In this document: positions 7,953 to 17,738 of the stretch, in pieces
Layout of the letters: every line of letters begins with the position of its first letter
Numbering within the stretch: position 1 is the first letter of the stretch
Assembly: GCA_018240695.1 (NCBI GenBank)
Contig: JAFEFH010000014.1
Location: 1 to 41,339 of the forward strand
Length of the DNA: 41,339 bases
Source of the DNA: Pseudomonadota bacterium
GTDB taxonomy: Bacteria; Pseudomonadota; Alphaproteobacteria; Reyranellales; Reyranellaceae
Direction of reading: 5' to 3'
Notes under the pieces: generated by a model
Told to the model about the DNA's origin: nothing
What the model saw: the letters and a program-made list of their open reading frames with translations, nothing else
Databases searched by the model: none
Position numbers and translations under genes: made by a program

Positions 7953-10250
7953 CTACCTCCGGCGGCTGAGCGCTCCGTATGCGGCGAGCGCTGCATGATT
8001 GACGAGATCGCTGACCGTGGCGCCCATCTGCACGATCTGCACGGGCTTCTGAAGCCCGTCGATCACGGGACCGATCACGGTCACGCCGCCCAGGCTCTGC
8101 ATCAGCCGCGACGAGATGTGCGCCGAGTGCAGGCCGGGCATCACCAGCACGTTGGCCGGACCGGTGAGGCGCGTGAACGGATAAGTGGACTTCAGCAGGC
8201 CGAAGTCCAGCGCCATGTCGGCTTGCATTTCGCCATCGTACTCGAAGTCGACCTTCTCCGAATCGAGCAGCCGTATCGCCTTGCGAATGCGGTCGATGCG
8301 CTCGATCTCGCGGCTGCCGAAATTCGAGAAGGACGCGAAGGCGACGCGCGGCTCGTGGCCCATGGTGCGCACGTTCTTGGCCATCTGCTTGGCGATGGTC
8401 GCGAGCTGCTCCGGGCTGGGCGTCTCGTTGATCGCGGTGTCGGCCAGGAACACCGTGCCGTGCCGCGCCACGATGATCGAATAGCCCATCGGCACCTTGT
8501 CGGCCTCGACGTCGATCACGCGCTTCACGTCGCCGTAGCATTCGGGGAAACGGCGCGTGATGCCGGTCACCATGCCGTCGGCGTCGTCCATCGCCACCAT
8601 GCAGGCGCCGAAGACGTTGCGGCCCTGGTTGACCATGCGCTGCACGTCGCGGCGCAGGAAGCCGTCGCGCTGCAGGCGCTTGTAGACCAGGTCGGTGTAA
8701 GGCGCGTTCTTGGTCGAGAGCCGCGCGTTATGGATCTCCATGCCGTCGGTATTGGTGATGCCGAGCGACTTCATCGTCTCGCGCACCAGCTCCTCGCGGC
8801 CGATCAGGATCGGCGTGCCGTAGCCGTTGTCGCGATAGACGATCGCGGCGCGGATCGTGCGCTCCTCCTCGCCCTCGGCGAAGACGATGCGCTGCGGGTT
8901 GGCCTTCACCTGCTCGAACAGGCTCTGCAGCCAGTGGCTGGTCGGATCGAGGCGGCCCGACAGGCTCTTCTTGTACTCGGCGATGTCGAGCTTGCGGCGC
9001 GCCACGCCGGAATCCATCGCGGCCTTGGCGACGGCGGCGGAGACCTCGACGATCAGGCGCGGATCGAACGGCACCGGCACGACATACTCGGCGCCATAGC
9101 GCAGGCGGCGGCCGGAATAGGCGCGGTCGACCTCGTCCGGCACGTCCTCGCGCGCCAGCTTGGCCAGCGCCTCGGCGGCGGCGACTTTCATCTCCTCGTT
9201 GATGGTGCGGGCGCGCACGTCGAGCGCGCCGCGGAAGATGTAGGGGAAGCCCAGCACGTTGTTGATCTGGTTGGGATAGTCGCTGCGGCCGGTGGCGATG
9301 ATCGCGTCAGGCCGCGCCGCGCGCGCGTCGGCCGGCGTGATCTCGGGGTCGGGATTGGCCATGGCGAAGATGATCGGCTTGGGCGCCATCGACTTCACCA
9401 TCTCCTGGGTGACCGCGCCCTTCACCGACAGGCCGAAGAAGACGTCGGCGCCGACCATCGCCTCTTTCAGCGTACGTGCCTTGGTGCGGACGGCGTGCGC
9501 GCTCTTCCACTGGTTCATGCCCTCGGTGCGGCCCTGGTAGATCACGCCCTTGGTGTCCACGAGGATGGCGTTCTCGTGCGGCATGCCCATCGCCTTCACC
9601 AGCTCGATGCAGGCGATCGAGGCGGCGCCGGCGCCGTTCACGACCATCTTGATGTCCTTGATGTCGCGGCCGGTGATGTGCAGCGCGTTGATCAGGCCGG
9701 CGGCGGATACGATCGCGGTGCCGTGCTGGTCGTCGTGGAAGATCGGGATGTCCATCGCCTCGCGCAGGCGCTGCTCGATGATGAAGCACTCCGGCGCCTT
9801 GATGTCCTCGAGGTTGATGCCGCCGAAGGTCGGGCCCAGGAAGCGCACGCAGTTCACGAACTCGTCGACGTCGCGCGTGTCGACCTCGAGGTCCATGCAG
9901 TCGACGTCGGCGAAGCGCTTGAAGAGGACGGCCTTGCCCTCCATCACCGGCTTGCCGGCCAGCGCGCCGATGTCGCCGAGGCCGAGCACTGCGGTGCCGT
10001 TGGAGATCACCGCGACCAGGTTGCCGCGCGCGGTGTAGTCGTAGGCGGTGTTGGGATCCTTGTGGATCTCGACGCAGGGCGCCGCGACGCCGGGCGAGTA
10101 GGCGAGCGCCAGGTCGCGCTGGGTGACCAGCGGCTTGGTGGCGATGATCTCGATCTTACCGGGCCGGCCGGTGCGATGCATGATCAGCGAATCGCCGTCG
10201 AGGTCGCCCATCTCGTTGCTGACTGCGGCTTCCGAGCCTTTGCTCGCCAT
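7953..10250 (-). CDS. maeB: NADP-dependent malic enzyme, MaeB type with phosphotransacetylase-like domain
   Basis: 765 residues, the normal size for MaeB. Residues about 30-430 are the malic enzyme core: YSPGVAAPC, NGTAVLGLGDIGALAGKPVM, the metal-binding PIFHDDQHGTAIV and the dinucleotide motif VVNGAGAASIACIEL. Residues about 440-765 form the phosphotransacetylase-like regulatory domain (RIVFAEGEEERTIRAA, PNVLVMPGLHSAHISSRL, GPVIDGLQKPVQI). It converts malate to pyruvate, CO2 and NADPH; in related bacteria the C-terminal domain mediates acetyl-CoA control. Start ATG 10250 follows GGGAG. An open frame extends upstream through the MFS gene region but lacks coding character. It is placed at the head of the amidohydrolase genes. 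Confidence 0.95.
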   Translation of the reverse strand: MASKGSEAAVSNEMGDLDGDSLIMHRTGRPGKIEIIATKPLVTQRDLALAYSPGVAAPCVEIHKDPNTAYDYTARGNLVAVISNGTAVLGLGDIGALAGKPVMEGKAVLFKRFADVDCMDLEVDTRDVDEFVNCVRFLGPTFGGINLEDIKAPECFIIEQRLREAMDIPIFHDDQHGTAIVSAAGLINALHITGRDIKDIKMVVNGAGAASIACIELVKAMGMPHENAILVDTKGVIYQGRTEGMNQWKSAHAVRTKARTLKEAMVGADVFFGLSVKGAVTQEMVKSMAPKPIIFAMANPDPEITPADARAARPDAIIATGRSDYPNQINNVLGFPYIFRGALDVRARTINEEMKVAAAEALAKLAREDVPDEVDRAYSGRRLRYGAEYVVPVPFDPRLIVEVSAAVAKAAMDSGVARRKLDIAEYKKSLSGRLDPTSHWLQSLFEQVKANPQRIVFAEGEEERTIRAAIVYRDNGYGTPILIGREELVRETMKSLGITNTDGMEIHNARLSTKNAPYTDLVYKRLQRDGFLRRDVQRMVNQGRNVFGACMVAMDDADGMVTGITRRFPECYGDVKRVIDVEADKVPMGYSIIVARHGTVFLADTAINETPSPEQLATIAKQMAKNVRTMGHEPRVAFASFSNFGSREIERIDRIRKAIRLLDSEKVDFEYDGEMQADMALDFGLLKSTYPFTRLTGPANVLVMPGLHSAHISSRLMQSLGGVTVIGPVIDGLQKPVQIVQMGATVSDLVNHAALAAYGALSRRR

Positions 10251-10345
10251 GCGTTTTCTCCCGATTGAGGGGCCATATTGGCGACAATCCACAGCCGCCA
10301 CCAGACGGCCATGCCGCGCTGCAACGTGGCCGCGGCGACCCTCGT

Positions 10346-11629
10346 TCAGGGAACGGGCGCGCGTGCCGGCCGGGCGAAGAGGGCGGCGGCCATCGCCAGG
10401 ACCGCGAGGATGCCCAGGACGATCAGCGAATCGGTGTAGGTGCCGCTCCAGTCGCGCAACGCGCCCGACAGAACCGGCCCGACCGCCTGCGCCAGCACCT
10501 GGAGCGACAGCGCCATGCCGCGGATCGCGCCGTAGCTCTCGCGGCCGAAATAGTCCGCCCACGCCACCGGCAGCAAGGTGAGGATGCCGCCGATGCCGAG
10601 ACCGAACAGGCCGCCGGCGAGGCAGGCGGCGGTGAGCGAGTGGACGACGATCAGCCCGAACGAGCCGCCGCTCAGTGCCAGGGCGGCCACGAACAGGCCG
10701 TAGCGCACCGGCCAGCGGCGCGGCAGCAGGCCGATGCCGAAGCTCGCGACCGCCGACATCGCCGAGAAGAAGGCGATCACCGTCGCGGCGGCGGTGGGCG
10801 ACAGGCCGCGTTCGATGAGATGCGGCGCCTGGTGGAGGCTGACGCCGGCCTGCACGGGGAAGACCAGCACCGTGTAGAGCGACAGCAGCCAGAACGAGGA
10901 GGTGCGCAGCGCGGCGGCGCGGCTGAAGCGCGGCTCGACTGCCGCGACGCCCGCGGTGCTGGTCGGTTTGCGGTCGGGCAGCAGGCCGACATCCTCCGGC
11001 TTGCGCACCAGCAGCAGGAAAGTCGGCACGAAGCCCACGATCAGCACGGTGGCGCCGACGGCGATCCAGCCGTGGCGCCAGTCTCCACCCTGCGCGCCGC
11101 CCTTGTTCATCGCGAACTGCGCGATCAGCGGCAGCGCGACCAGCCCCGCCATCTGGGCGAGCGTCGCGATCGAGGCGGCGAAGGCGCGGCGCGCCACGAA
11201 CCAGTTGTTCAGGGCGCCATAGAGGCCGAGCTCGAAGGGGCTCGCCCAGTTCAGCCGTGCGAAGCAGAACAGCAGATAGAAGACGGCGAGCGACTGGGTG
11301 AGCGACAGCGCCATGGTCGACAGGCCGGTGGCCAGCACGGCCGCGCACAGGATCAGCCGCGCCCCGCGCCGGTCGAGCACCGGCCCGATCATCGGCGAGA
11401 CCACGGCGGCCAGCAGCCCGCCGACCGAGACCGCCCCCGCGATCGCCGTGCGCGACCAGCCGAATTCGGCGGTCATGGGCACGATGAAGATCGACAGCAC
11501 CGCCACCGCCGGCCCCTGGCGCGCGAAACCCGACAGGCAGACGCAGCCCAGCACCACCCAGCCGTAGAAAAACGGCAGGCGCGGCACCAGAACGCGGGCC
11601 AGATAGGGCGCCGAATAGGACGCGGGCAT
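10346..11629 (-). CDS. MFS transporter (oxalate/monocarboxylate-type)
   Basis: 427 residues with about twelve membrane segments in two halves separated by a cytoplasmic loop near residues 195-220. The loop between helices 2 and 3 reads GPVLDRRGARL, the classic MFS signature region. Sequence style (FYGWVVLGCVCLSGF at the start, FGLGIGGILTLLPVAWADYFGRESYG late) resembles carriers of the oxalate:formate antiporter/monocarboxylate group. The inner membrane is the expected location. The gene is 95 nt upstream of maeB on the same strand and may import an organic acid used by it, but this is inference. The start at 11629 has no strong ribosome site. It is divergent from mutS with 57 nt between. Confidence 0.9.
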   Translation of the reverse strand: MPASYSAPYLARVLVPRLPFFYGWVVLGCVCLSGFARQGPAVAVLSIFIVPMTAEFGWSRTAIAGAVSVGGLLAAVVSPMIGPVLDRRGARLILCAAVLATGLSTMALSLTQSLAVFYLLFCFARLNWASPFELGLYGALNNWFVARRAFAASIATLAQMAGLVALPLIAQFAMNKGGAQGGDWRHGWIAVGATVLIVGFVPTFLLLVRKPEDVGLLPDRKPTSTAGVAAVEPRFSRAAALRTSSFWLLSLYTVLVFPVQAGVSLHQAPHLIERGLSPTAAATVIAFFSAMSAVASFGIGLLPRRWPVRYGLFVAALALSGGSFGLIVVHSLTAACLAGGLFGLGIGGILTLLPVAWADYFGRESYGAIRGMALSLQVLAQAVGPVLSGALRDWSGTYTDSLIVLGILAVLAMAAALFARPARAPVP

Positions 11630-11686
11630 CGTTTCCCCCAATTGGCCCCCAAGCTCGCGGGAGCCCTGCCATGCTAAACCCCTGTC

Positions 11687-14386
11687 GTGCCCGACAGCAG
11701 CCCCCTCCCGCCCCAGAACGCCGCGGTTCACGCCGCGATTCCGGCCGAGGCGACGCCCATGATGCGACAGTATCTGTCGATCAAGGCGTCGCACCCGGAT
11801 CACCTGGTGTTCTACCGCATGGGCGACTTCTACGAGCTGTTCTTCGACGACGCCGTCAAGGCATCGGCGGCGCTCGACATCGCGTTGACCAAGCGCGGCC
11901 AGCATCTGGGCGAAGACATCAAGATGTGCGGCGTGCCGGTGCACAGCCACGAGGCCTATCTGTCGCGGCTGATCCGCCAGGGCTTCAAGGTTGCGGTCTG
12001 CGAGCAGATGGAGGATCCGGCCGAGGCCAAGAAGCGCGGCGCCAAGTCGGTGGTCGAGCGCGGCGTCGTGCGCGTCATCACGCCGGGCACCCTGACCGAG
12101 GACGCGCTGCTCGATGCGCGCAGCCACAATTATCTCGCCGCCGTTGCCGAGGCGCAGGGCGAGCTGGCGTTGGCGTGGCTCGACCTGTCGACCGCCGACT
12201 TCGCGGCCCAGCCGGTGCTGCCCGCGCAACTGCCGGCGGCGCTGGCGCGCCTCGCGCCCGGTGAGCTGCTGGCGCCGGATCGCCTGATGGCGCGCGCCGA
12301 TCTCAAGGCGGCCCTCGAGGAATGGAACGCCGTGCTGACGCCGCTGCCCTCGGCGCGGTTCGACAGCGACAACGCCCGCAAGCGGCTGGAGGCCGCGTTC
12401 AACGTGGCCGCGCTCGACAGCTTCGGCGCCTTCTCGCGCGGCGAGATCGCGGCCTGCGGCGCGTTGCTCGACTATGTCGAACTCACGCAGGCCGGCAAGA
12501 AGCCCGCTCTGTCGCCGCCGCGCCGCGAGCGCGCCGACGGCACGATGGAGATCGATCCGGCGACGCGGCGCAACCTCGAGCTGGTGAAGAGCCTCGACGG
12601 CAAGCGCGAGGGTACGTTGCTCGCCACCATCGACCGCACCCTGACCGGTCCCGGCGCGCGTCTGTTGTGCGAGCGCCTCGCTGCGCCGCTCACTGACCGG
12701 CCCGAGATCGAGCGCCGCCTCGATCTGGTGCAGCTCTTCGTCGAGCGCCCCGCCTTGCGTGAAAAAGTGCGCGACGCGCTGAAGCGCACGCCCGACATCG
12801 AGCGCGCGTTGCAACGCCTGTCGGTCGGCCGCGGCGGCCCGCGTGATCTCCTGGCCCTGCGCGACGGTCTCGCCTCGGCCGAAGCACTGTCGGCCATGCT
12901 GGGCGCCGAGCCGGAGGCGCTGGCGCCGCCGCCCGCGCCGCTCGGCGAGATCGTCACAGCCGGCACCGGGCACGCCGCGCTGATCCAGTCCTACAGCGCG
13001 GCGCTGGTCGACGAGCCGCCTTTGTTCGCGCGCGACGGCGGCTTCATCCGCGCCGGCCACAAGGCCGAGCTCGACGAGCAGCGCACCCTGCGCGACGACA
13101 GCCGCAAGACCGTGGCCGCGCTCGAAGCGAAGTACCGGGCGGCGGCCAACGTGCCGACGCTCAAGATCCGCCACAACAACATGATCGGCTATCACATCGA
13201 GGTGACGGCGACGCATGCCGACAAGCTCGATCTGGCCGCTTTAGGCTTCACGCGCCGGCAGTCGATGTCGAACGCCACGCGCTTCAGCACCGCCGAGCTG
13301 GCCGACCTCGAGACGCGGATCGGCCGCGCCGCCGACCAGGCGCTGGCGATGGAGCTGGTGCTGTTCGACGGCCTGCTCGCCGAGGCGATGAAGGTCTCGG
13401 GCGCGATCGCCGCCGCCGGCCGCGCGCTGGCGGCGCTCGATGTCGCCGCCGCGCTCGCCGAGCTGGCGGCCAGCGGCAACTATGTGCGGCCGATCCTGAG
13501 CGACGACACCGCGTTCCATCTCGAAGGCGGGCGGCATCCCGTGGTCGAGGCGGCCTTGTCGAAGCAGGGCGGCGCGGGCTTCGTGCCCAACGACTGCGAC
13601 CTCGGCGACGCGCGCCGGCTGTGGCTGCTGACCGGACCCAACATGGCCGGCAAGTCGACCTTCCTGCGCCAGAACGCGCTGCTCGCGGTGATGGCGCAGG
13701 CCGGGTCGTTCGTGCCGGCGAAGACCGCGAGGCTCGGCATCATCGACCGGCTGTTCAGCCGGGTCGGCGCGTCGGACGATCTCGCGCGCGGCCGGTCGAC
13801 CTTCATGGTCGAGATGGTCGAGACCGCCGCGATCCTCAATCAGGCGACCGGGCGCAGCCTCGTCATCCTCGACGAGATCGGCCGCGGCACCGCGACGTTC
13901 GACGGTCTGTCGATCGCCTGGGCCACGCTCGAGCATCTGCACGAGGTCAACAGGTGCCGCGCGCTGTTCGCCACGCACTATCACGAGCTCGGCGCGCTCA
14001 AGGAGCGGCTGTCGTCGCTGGCGCCCTACACGATGCGCGTGAAGGAGTGGCAGAACCAGGTCGTGTTCCTGCACGAAGTCGCGCCCGGCGCCGCCGACCG
14101 CAGCTACGGCATCCACGTCGCCCAGCTCGCCGGCCTGCCGGCGGCCGTCGTCGCCCGCGCCGAGGAAGTGCTCGAAGTGCTGGAGAAGGGCGAGCAGTCC
14201 GGCGCCGTCACCAGGCTCGCCGACGATCTCCCATTGTTCGCCGCCGCCCCCGTGCGCCCGACCAGCGGCGGCGGCAAGGCCAAGGAATCGGACGTCGAGA
14301 AGGCGCTCGAGGCGATCAACCCCGACGAGCTGACGCCGAAGCAGGCGCTCGACGTGCTCTACGAGCTGCGGCGTCTCAAGGGCTGA
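11687..14386 (+). CDS. mutS: DNA mismatch repair protein MutS
   Basis: About 899 residues. The mismatch-sensing Phe-x-Glu is visible in [12 protein letters not shown] (F48, E50). The ATPase core has Walker [10 protein letters not shown] (around residues 650-658), the [17 protein letters not shown] block, Walker [16 protein letters not shown] and the signature FATHYHEL. The C-terminal helix-hairpin region ends [16 protein letters not shown]. MutS binds mismatched bases and recruits MutL. Start choice is uncertain: GTG 11687 gives a 24-residue lead before MMRQYL; ATG 11759, with GAGG upstream, also fits the family, whose N-terminus usually begins just before TPMMxQYL. It is probably monocistronic or followed by the small unknown gene at 14497. 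Confidence 0.97.
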   Translation: MPDSSPLPPQNAAVHAAIPAEATPMMRQYLSIKASHPDHLVFYRMGDFYELFFDDAVKASAALDIALTKRGQHLGEDIKMCGVPVHSHEAYLSRLIRQGFKVAVCEQMEDPAEAKKRGAKSVVERGVVRVITPGTLTEDALLDARSHNYLAAVAEAQGELALAWLDLSTADFAAQPVLPAQLPAALARLAPGELLAPDRLMARADLKAALEEWNAVLTPLPSARFDSDNARKRLEAAFNVAALDSFGAFSRGEIAACGALLDYVELTQAGKKPALSPPRRERADGTMEIDPATRRNLELVKSLDGKREGTLLATIDRTLTGPGARLLCERLAAPLTDRPEIERRLDLVQLFVERPALREKVRDALKRTPDIERALQRLSVGRGGPRDLLALRDGLASAEALSAMLGAEPEALAPPPAPLGEIVTAGTGHAALIQSYSAALVDEPPLFARDGGFIRAGHKAELDEQRTLRDDSRKTVAALEAKYRAAANVPTLKIRHNNMIGYHIEVTATHADKLDLAALGFTRRQSMSNATRFSTAELADLETRIGRAADQALAMELVLFDGLLAEAMKVSGAIAAAGRALAALDVAAALAELAASGNYVRPILSDDTAFHLEGGRHPVVEAALSKQGGAGFVPNDCDLGDARRLWLLTGPNMAGKSTFLRQNALLAVMAQAGSFVPAKTARLGIIDRLFSRVGASDDLARGRSTFMVEMVETAAILNQATGRSLVILDEIGRGTATFDGLSIAWATLEHLHEVNRCRALFATHYHELGALKERLSSLAPYTMRVKEWQNQVVFLHEVAPGAADRSYGIHVAQLAGLPAAVVARAEEVLEVLEKGEQSGAVTRLADDLPLFAAAPVRPTSGGGKAKESDVEKALEAINPDELTPKQALDVLYELRRLKG

Positions 14387-14496
14387 TCGTCCGCTACATC
14401 CAGCTGCGGCAAAAATCGCGCGACGTCCGGCGGAACCCGGTCTCGCGGCAAGCGTATACGTCGCGCAGAGCGGCGGTGCCTTGACGGAGAAGTGCG

Positions 14497-14802
14497 ATGA
14501 ACATCAATGAATTCGACGGTGCGGTCCGCAAGCTCCGCAGCCTTTGTGAAGACACGCTGGGCGACACGACCCTGATGGACAAGAAGCTGGCGCTGATCGC
14601 CGAGCTCAAGCCCAACGTGACGCCGCTCACCGTGCCGACCGGTTTCGGCGATGCGATGGACAGACTGGTCGAGGATGCCTCGCAGCACGCCCAGCACGTC
14701 GTCCACTCCCTGACCGAAACCCAGGTCGTCTATCTGCACAACGTGAAGGCCTTGGAGAAGGACCTCATCGCCATGCAGGCCGAGATCGCGCGCAAGCGCT
14801 GA
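14497..14802 (+). CDS. Small helical protein of unknown function
   Basis: 101 residues, no family recognised. The sequence is free of signal peptide or membrane segments and is likely mostly helical, with a charged C-terminal helix (VKALEKDLIAMQAEIARKR) that could form a coiled coil. A Pro-containing linker near residues 46-56 separates two halves. The ATG is preceded by GGAGAAG, so translation is plausible. It follows mutS by 110 nt on the same strand and is convergent with the glutathione transferase gene (15 nt between stops). Base composition and codon choice are slightly less GC-rich than in mutS. No function is proposed. Confidence 0.7.
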   Translation: MNINEFDGAVRKLRSLCEDTLGDTTLMDKKLALIAELKPNVTPLTVPTGFGDAMDRLVEDASQHAQHVVHSLTETQVVYLHNVKALEKDLIAMQAEIARKR

Positions 14803-14817
14803 CGCGCGCGCCAGCGC

Positions 14818-15471
14818 TCAGTCGCGATCCGGCGCGCCGAGCGGGAAGTAGCCGCGATAGGGCCGTGCCTCCTCGACCGCGCGCGCGAAAGATGGGCGCT
14901 TGAGCAGGCGCGCGCGATAGGCGCGGACGTTCGGGAAAGCGCTGCCGATCTGGTGGACCCAGTCGGCGTAGAAGAGAGAAGGCGCGGCGGCGCAGTCGGC
15001 CATCGTGAAGCTCTCGCCCGCGGCCCAAGTGCGGCCCTCGAGCGTCTTGTCCAGCCAGCCATAGGCGGTGTCGAGTTCGCGACGCGCTTCTTCCATCGCG
15101 ATGTCCTTGCGGCCGCCGGTCTTGCGCAGGACCTCGCCGACCGGCTTCTGCATCGGCGTCATCACATAGTTGTCGAAGAAGCGGTCGAGGAAACGCACCT
15201 CCAGCGCGGCCTTCGGATCCTCGGGCAGCAGCCGCACCTTGCCGCCGTGATGCATCTCGAGATGCTCGATGATGATGCTCGACTCCGCGATCGTGCGGCC
15301 GTTGTCGTTCAGCACGGGAAACTTGCCGAACGGCCAGAGCGCCGCGCGCTCGTCGCCGGCGCCGGGATGCTCCATATGGCGATAGGTGAAGGCGATGTCT
15401 TTCTCCCAGAAGGCCATCAGCACCTTCTGGCAGTAGGACGAGAACGGATGCGAGTAGAGCGTCAACGACAT
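14818..15471 (-). CDS. Glutathione S-transferase family protein
   Basis: 217 residues with the two-domain GST layout. The N-terminal thioredoxin-like domain begins LTLYSHPFSSYCQKVLMAF (a Ser/Cys-type active-site region) and carries GKFPVLNDNGRTIAESSIIIEHLE, in which the cis-Pro (FPVL) and the ES pair bind glutathione. The helical C-terminal domain includes AAGESFTMADCAAAPSLFYADW, with the N-capping TMAD motif. Cytosolic GSTs conjugate or reduce electrophiles. It follows the Bug solute-binding gene by 4 nt, so the two are co-transcribed; this pairing suggests an uptake-plus-catabolism role rather than general stress, but that is inference. Confidence 0.93.
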   Translation of the reverse strand: MSLTLYSHPFSSYCQKVLMAFWEKDIAFTYRHMEHPGAGDERAALWPFGKFPVLNDNGRTIAESSIIIEHLEMHHGGKVRLLPEDPKAALEVRFLDRFFDNYVMTPMQKPVGEVLRKTGGRKDIAMEEARRELDTAYGWLDKTLEGRTWAAGESFTMADCAAAPSLFYADWVHQIGSAFPNVRAYRARLLKRPSFARAVEEARPYRGYFPLGAPDRD

Positions 15472-15475
15472 GGGA

Positions 15476-16456
15476 TCACCCCGGTTTGGTGCCGGTCGCC
15501 TTCACGACCTCCGCCCACGTCGCCATATCCTTGGCGATGAAGGCGGCGAACTCCTTGGGCGAGCCCGGGGCGGGAACGCTGGCGCGTTCCTCGATCTGCT
15601 TCGCGATGCCGGGATCGGTCAGGAGCTTGGTGATGTCGGCGTTGATCTTCGCCACGATCTCGTCGGACATCGAGGCGGTCGCGGCGATGCCGGACCAGCC
15701 GGCGGAGTCGTAGCCCGGCACGGTCTCGGCGATGGTCGGGATCTTGTCGAGCGGCGGCGGGGCGCGGCGCGCGGTGGTGACGCCCAGTGCCTTGATGCGG
15801 CCGTCGCGGATCGCGTTCAGCGCCGAGGCGGTGCTGTCCATCATCAGCTTCACGTGGCCGCCGAGCAGGTCGGCCATCGCCGGTCCGCTGCCCTTGTAGG
15901 GGATGTGCTCGATGTCGAGCTTCGCGCGCAGCTTCAGCAGCTCCATGCTGAGATGCTGCGCCGTGCCCGGTCCTGCCGAGGCATAGGAGAGCTTGCCCGG
16001 GTCCTTCTTCGCCAGCGCGATCATCTCGGCCACGGTGTTCGCCGGGAACGACGGATGCGCCACGATCACCAGCGGCGCCACGATGATGTTGCTGATCGGC
16101 TTGAAGTCGACCAGCGGCTTGTAGGGCAGGTCGGGATAGAGGCTGGGGTTCACGCCGAACGTGCCGCTAGTGCCGACCGTCAAGGTATGGCCGTCGGTCG
16201 CGGCCTTGCCAGTCTCGGTGCCGGGAATACCGCCGCCGCCGCCCTTGTTCTCGACCACGACCTGCTGCTTCCACATGTCGGTCAGCCGCTCGGCCAGCAG
16301 GCGCGTGAAGATGTCGGCCGCCTGGCCCGGCGGGAACGGCACGATGATGCGCACCGGCTTGGCAGGCCACGCGCCTTGTGCGCGCGCCGACGGTGCGACG
16401 AAGGGTGCGGCGAGCGCGGCGGCCAGCGCGTGGCGGCGGGTGAGGGTGACGGTCAT
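15476..16456 (-). CDS. Tripartite tricarboxylate transporter receptor (Bug/TctC family)
   Basis: 326 residues from ATG 16456, chosen because GGAGGAG precedes it; an in-frame upstream start at 16486 would only add a non-signal lead. The export signal has paired arginines (TLTRRHALAAALAAPF, cleaved around SARAQG). Mature features of the Bug family are WPAKPVRIIVPFPPGQAADIFTRLLA, ENKGGGGGIPGTE, and DGHTLTVGTSGTFGVNPSLY. These periplasmic receptors bind carboxylates and related polar compounds; many lack a dedicated TctAB partner, and none is seen here. The gene is co-directional with a GST gene and divergent from a carrier gene at 16539. Ligand unknown. Confidence 0.94.
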   Translation of the reverse strand: MTVTLTRRHALAAALAAPFVAPSARAQGAWPAKPVRIIVPFPPGQAADIFTRLLAERLTDMWKQQVVVENKGGGGGIPGTETGKAATDGHTLTVGTSGTFGVNPSLYPDLPYKPLVDFKPISNIIVAPLVIVAHPSFPANTVAEMIALAKKDPGKLSYASAGPGTAQHLSMELLKLRAKLDIEHIPYKGSGPAMADLLGGHVKLMMDSTASALNAIRDGRIKALGVTTARRAPPPLDKIPTIAETVPGYDSAGWSGIAATASMSDEIVAKINADITKLLTDPGIAKQIEERASVPAPGSPKEFAAFIAKDMATWAEVVKATGTKPG

Positions 16457-16538
16457 GGCTCCTCCGGTTTTGTCGCAGGCTATCACGGGAACGCCGGACG
16501 CTTCATACTGATCGCTCCTTTCTCAGGGCGGACAACAC

Positions 16539-17738
16539 GTGCTCGGTATTCCCGTCGACTTTCTCCTGTTCGGTCTGACCTTGCTCGGCGTCGCGCTGTT
16601 CCATCGCCACACGCTGCCGGTGGCGCTGACGGGGCTCGCGGCGATCGTGCTGCACAAGCTCGTGTTCGCGGGCTTCAAGACCGGCGCCGGCCTCGCAGGT
16701 CTCGCGCTGCATTTCCAGCACGAGTGGGTGACGCTGGCGAACCTGTTCCTGCTGCTGATGGGCTTCGCGATCCTGGCGCGCCATTTCGAGGAGAGCCGCC
16801 TGCCCGACGCGATGCCGGCGCTGCTGCCCGACGGCTGGACCGGCGGCCTGGCGCTGCTCGCCCTGATCCTCGTGCTGTCGAGCTTCCTCGACAATATTGC
16901 CGCCGCGCTGATCGGCGGGACGGTGGCGCGGCATGTCTTCGGCGGCAAGGTCCACATCGGCTATCTCGCCGCCATCGTCGCGGCCTCGAATGCCGGCGGT
17001 GCGGGCAGCGTCGTGGGCGACACCACGACGACGATGATGTGGATCTCCGGCATCAGCCCGCTCGCCGTCGTCGAGGCCTATGTCGGCGCGGGCGCCGGAT
17101 TCCTGATCTACGCCATCCCCGCGTCGCTTCAGCAGCATCGCCTGTCGCCGATCGCCAAGAATGCGCCGCGCGGTCTGCATCTCGAATGGATGCGCGTGGG
17201 CATCGTCGCGGCGATCCTGGTCGCGGCCATCGCCGCCAACGTCGTAGTGACCGTGAAGGCGCCGGCACTGCTCGACCGCCTGCCGGTGATCGGCCTCGCG
17301 GTCTGGGCCGTGATCCTGGCGGCGACGCCGCTGCGGCGTCCCGACTGGTCGGTCCTGCCCGGTGCCTTCAAGGGCACGATCTTCCTGCTGGCGCTGGTCG
17401 CGAGCGCCTCGCTGATGCCGGTGGAGAAGCTGCCGGCTGCGGCGTGGCAGACGGCGCTCGGCCTCGGCTTCCTGTCGTCGGTGTTCGACAACATTCCCCT
17501 CACCGCGCTGGCGCTGCGCCAGGGCGGCTACGACTGGGGCTTCCTCGCCTACGCCGTGGGCTTCGGCGGCTCGATGATCTGGTTCGGCTCGTCGGCCGGC
17601 GTCGCGCTCTCGAACCTCTATCCCGACGCCAAGTCGGTCGGCGCCTGGCTGCGCCACGGCTGGCCCGTGGCGCTCGCCTATGTCGTGGGTTTCGCCGTGA
17701 TGCTCGCCCTCCTGGGCTGGCATCCCGACGCGGTCTAA
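16539..17738 (+). CDS. Ion-transporter-superfamily carrier (citrate/arsenite/Na+:H+ antiporter-like)
   Basis: 399 residues with 10-12 hydrophobic segments. Two inverted half-repeats are visible, each with a re-entrant-like motif: SSFLDNIAAALIGG (residues about 113-126) and SSVFDNIPLTALAL (about 315-328). A polar block GDTTTTMMWISG lies between. The repeated S-x-x-x-DNI signature is characteristic of the NhaD/ArsB/CitM ion transporter superfamily. Substrate could be Na+/H+, citrate or another anion. The start is GTG 16539 with AGGGCGG upstream. It is divergent from the Bug receptor gene (82 nt apart), and its TAA stop overlaps the stop of the convergent phosphodiesterase gene by 4 nt. Confidence 0.82.
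   Translation: MLGIPVDFLLFGLTLLGVALFHRHTLPVALTGLAAIVLHKLVFAGFKTGAGLAGLALHFQHEWVTLANLFLLLMGFAILARHFEESRLPDAMPALLPDGWTGGLALLALILVLSSFLDNIAAALIGGTVARHVFGGKVHIGYLAAIVAASNAGGAGSVVGDTTTTMMWISGISPLAVVEAYVGAGAGFLIYAIPASLQQHRLSPIAKNAPRGLHLEWMRVGIVAAILVAAIAANVVVTVKAPALLDRLPVIGLAVWAVILAATPLRRPDWSVLPGAFKGTIFLLALVASASLMPVEKLPAAAWQTALGLGFLSSVFDNIPLTALALRQGGYDWGFLAYAVGFGGSMIWFGSSAGVALSNLYPDAKSVGAWLRHGWPVALAYVVGFAVMLALLGWHPDAV

Noticed and set aside
10251..11672. N-terminal extension of the malic enzyme frame into the MFS gene
   Set aside because: MaeB starts well at 10250 with a ribosome site and family-typical N-terminus; the extension is a shadow of the MFS gene.
11630..13216. Long N-terminal extension of the MFS frame antisense to mutS
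   Set aside because: MFS proteins begin near the first membrane helix; the extension lacks hydrophobic segments and opposes mutS.
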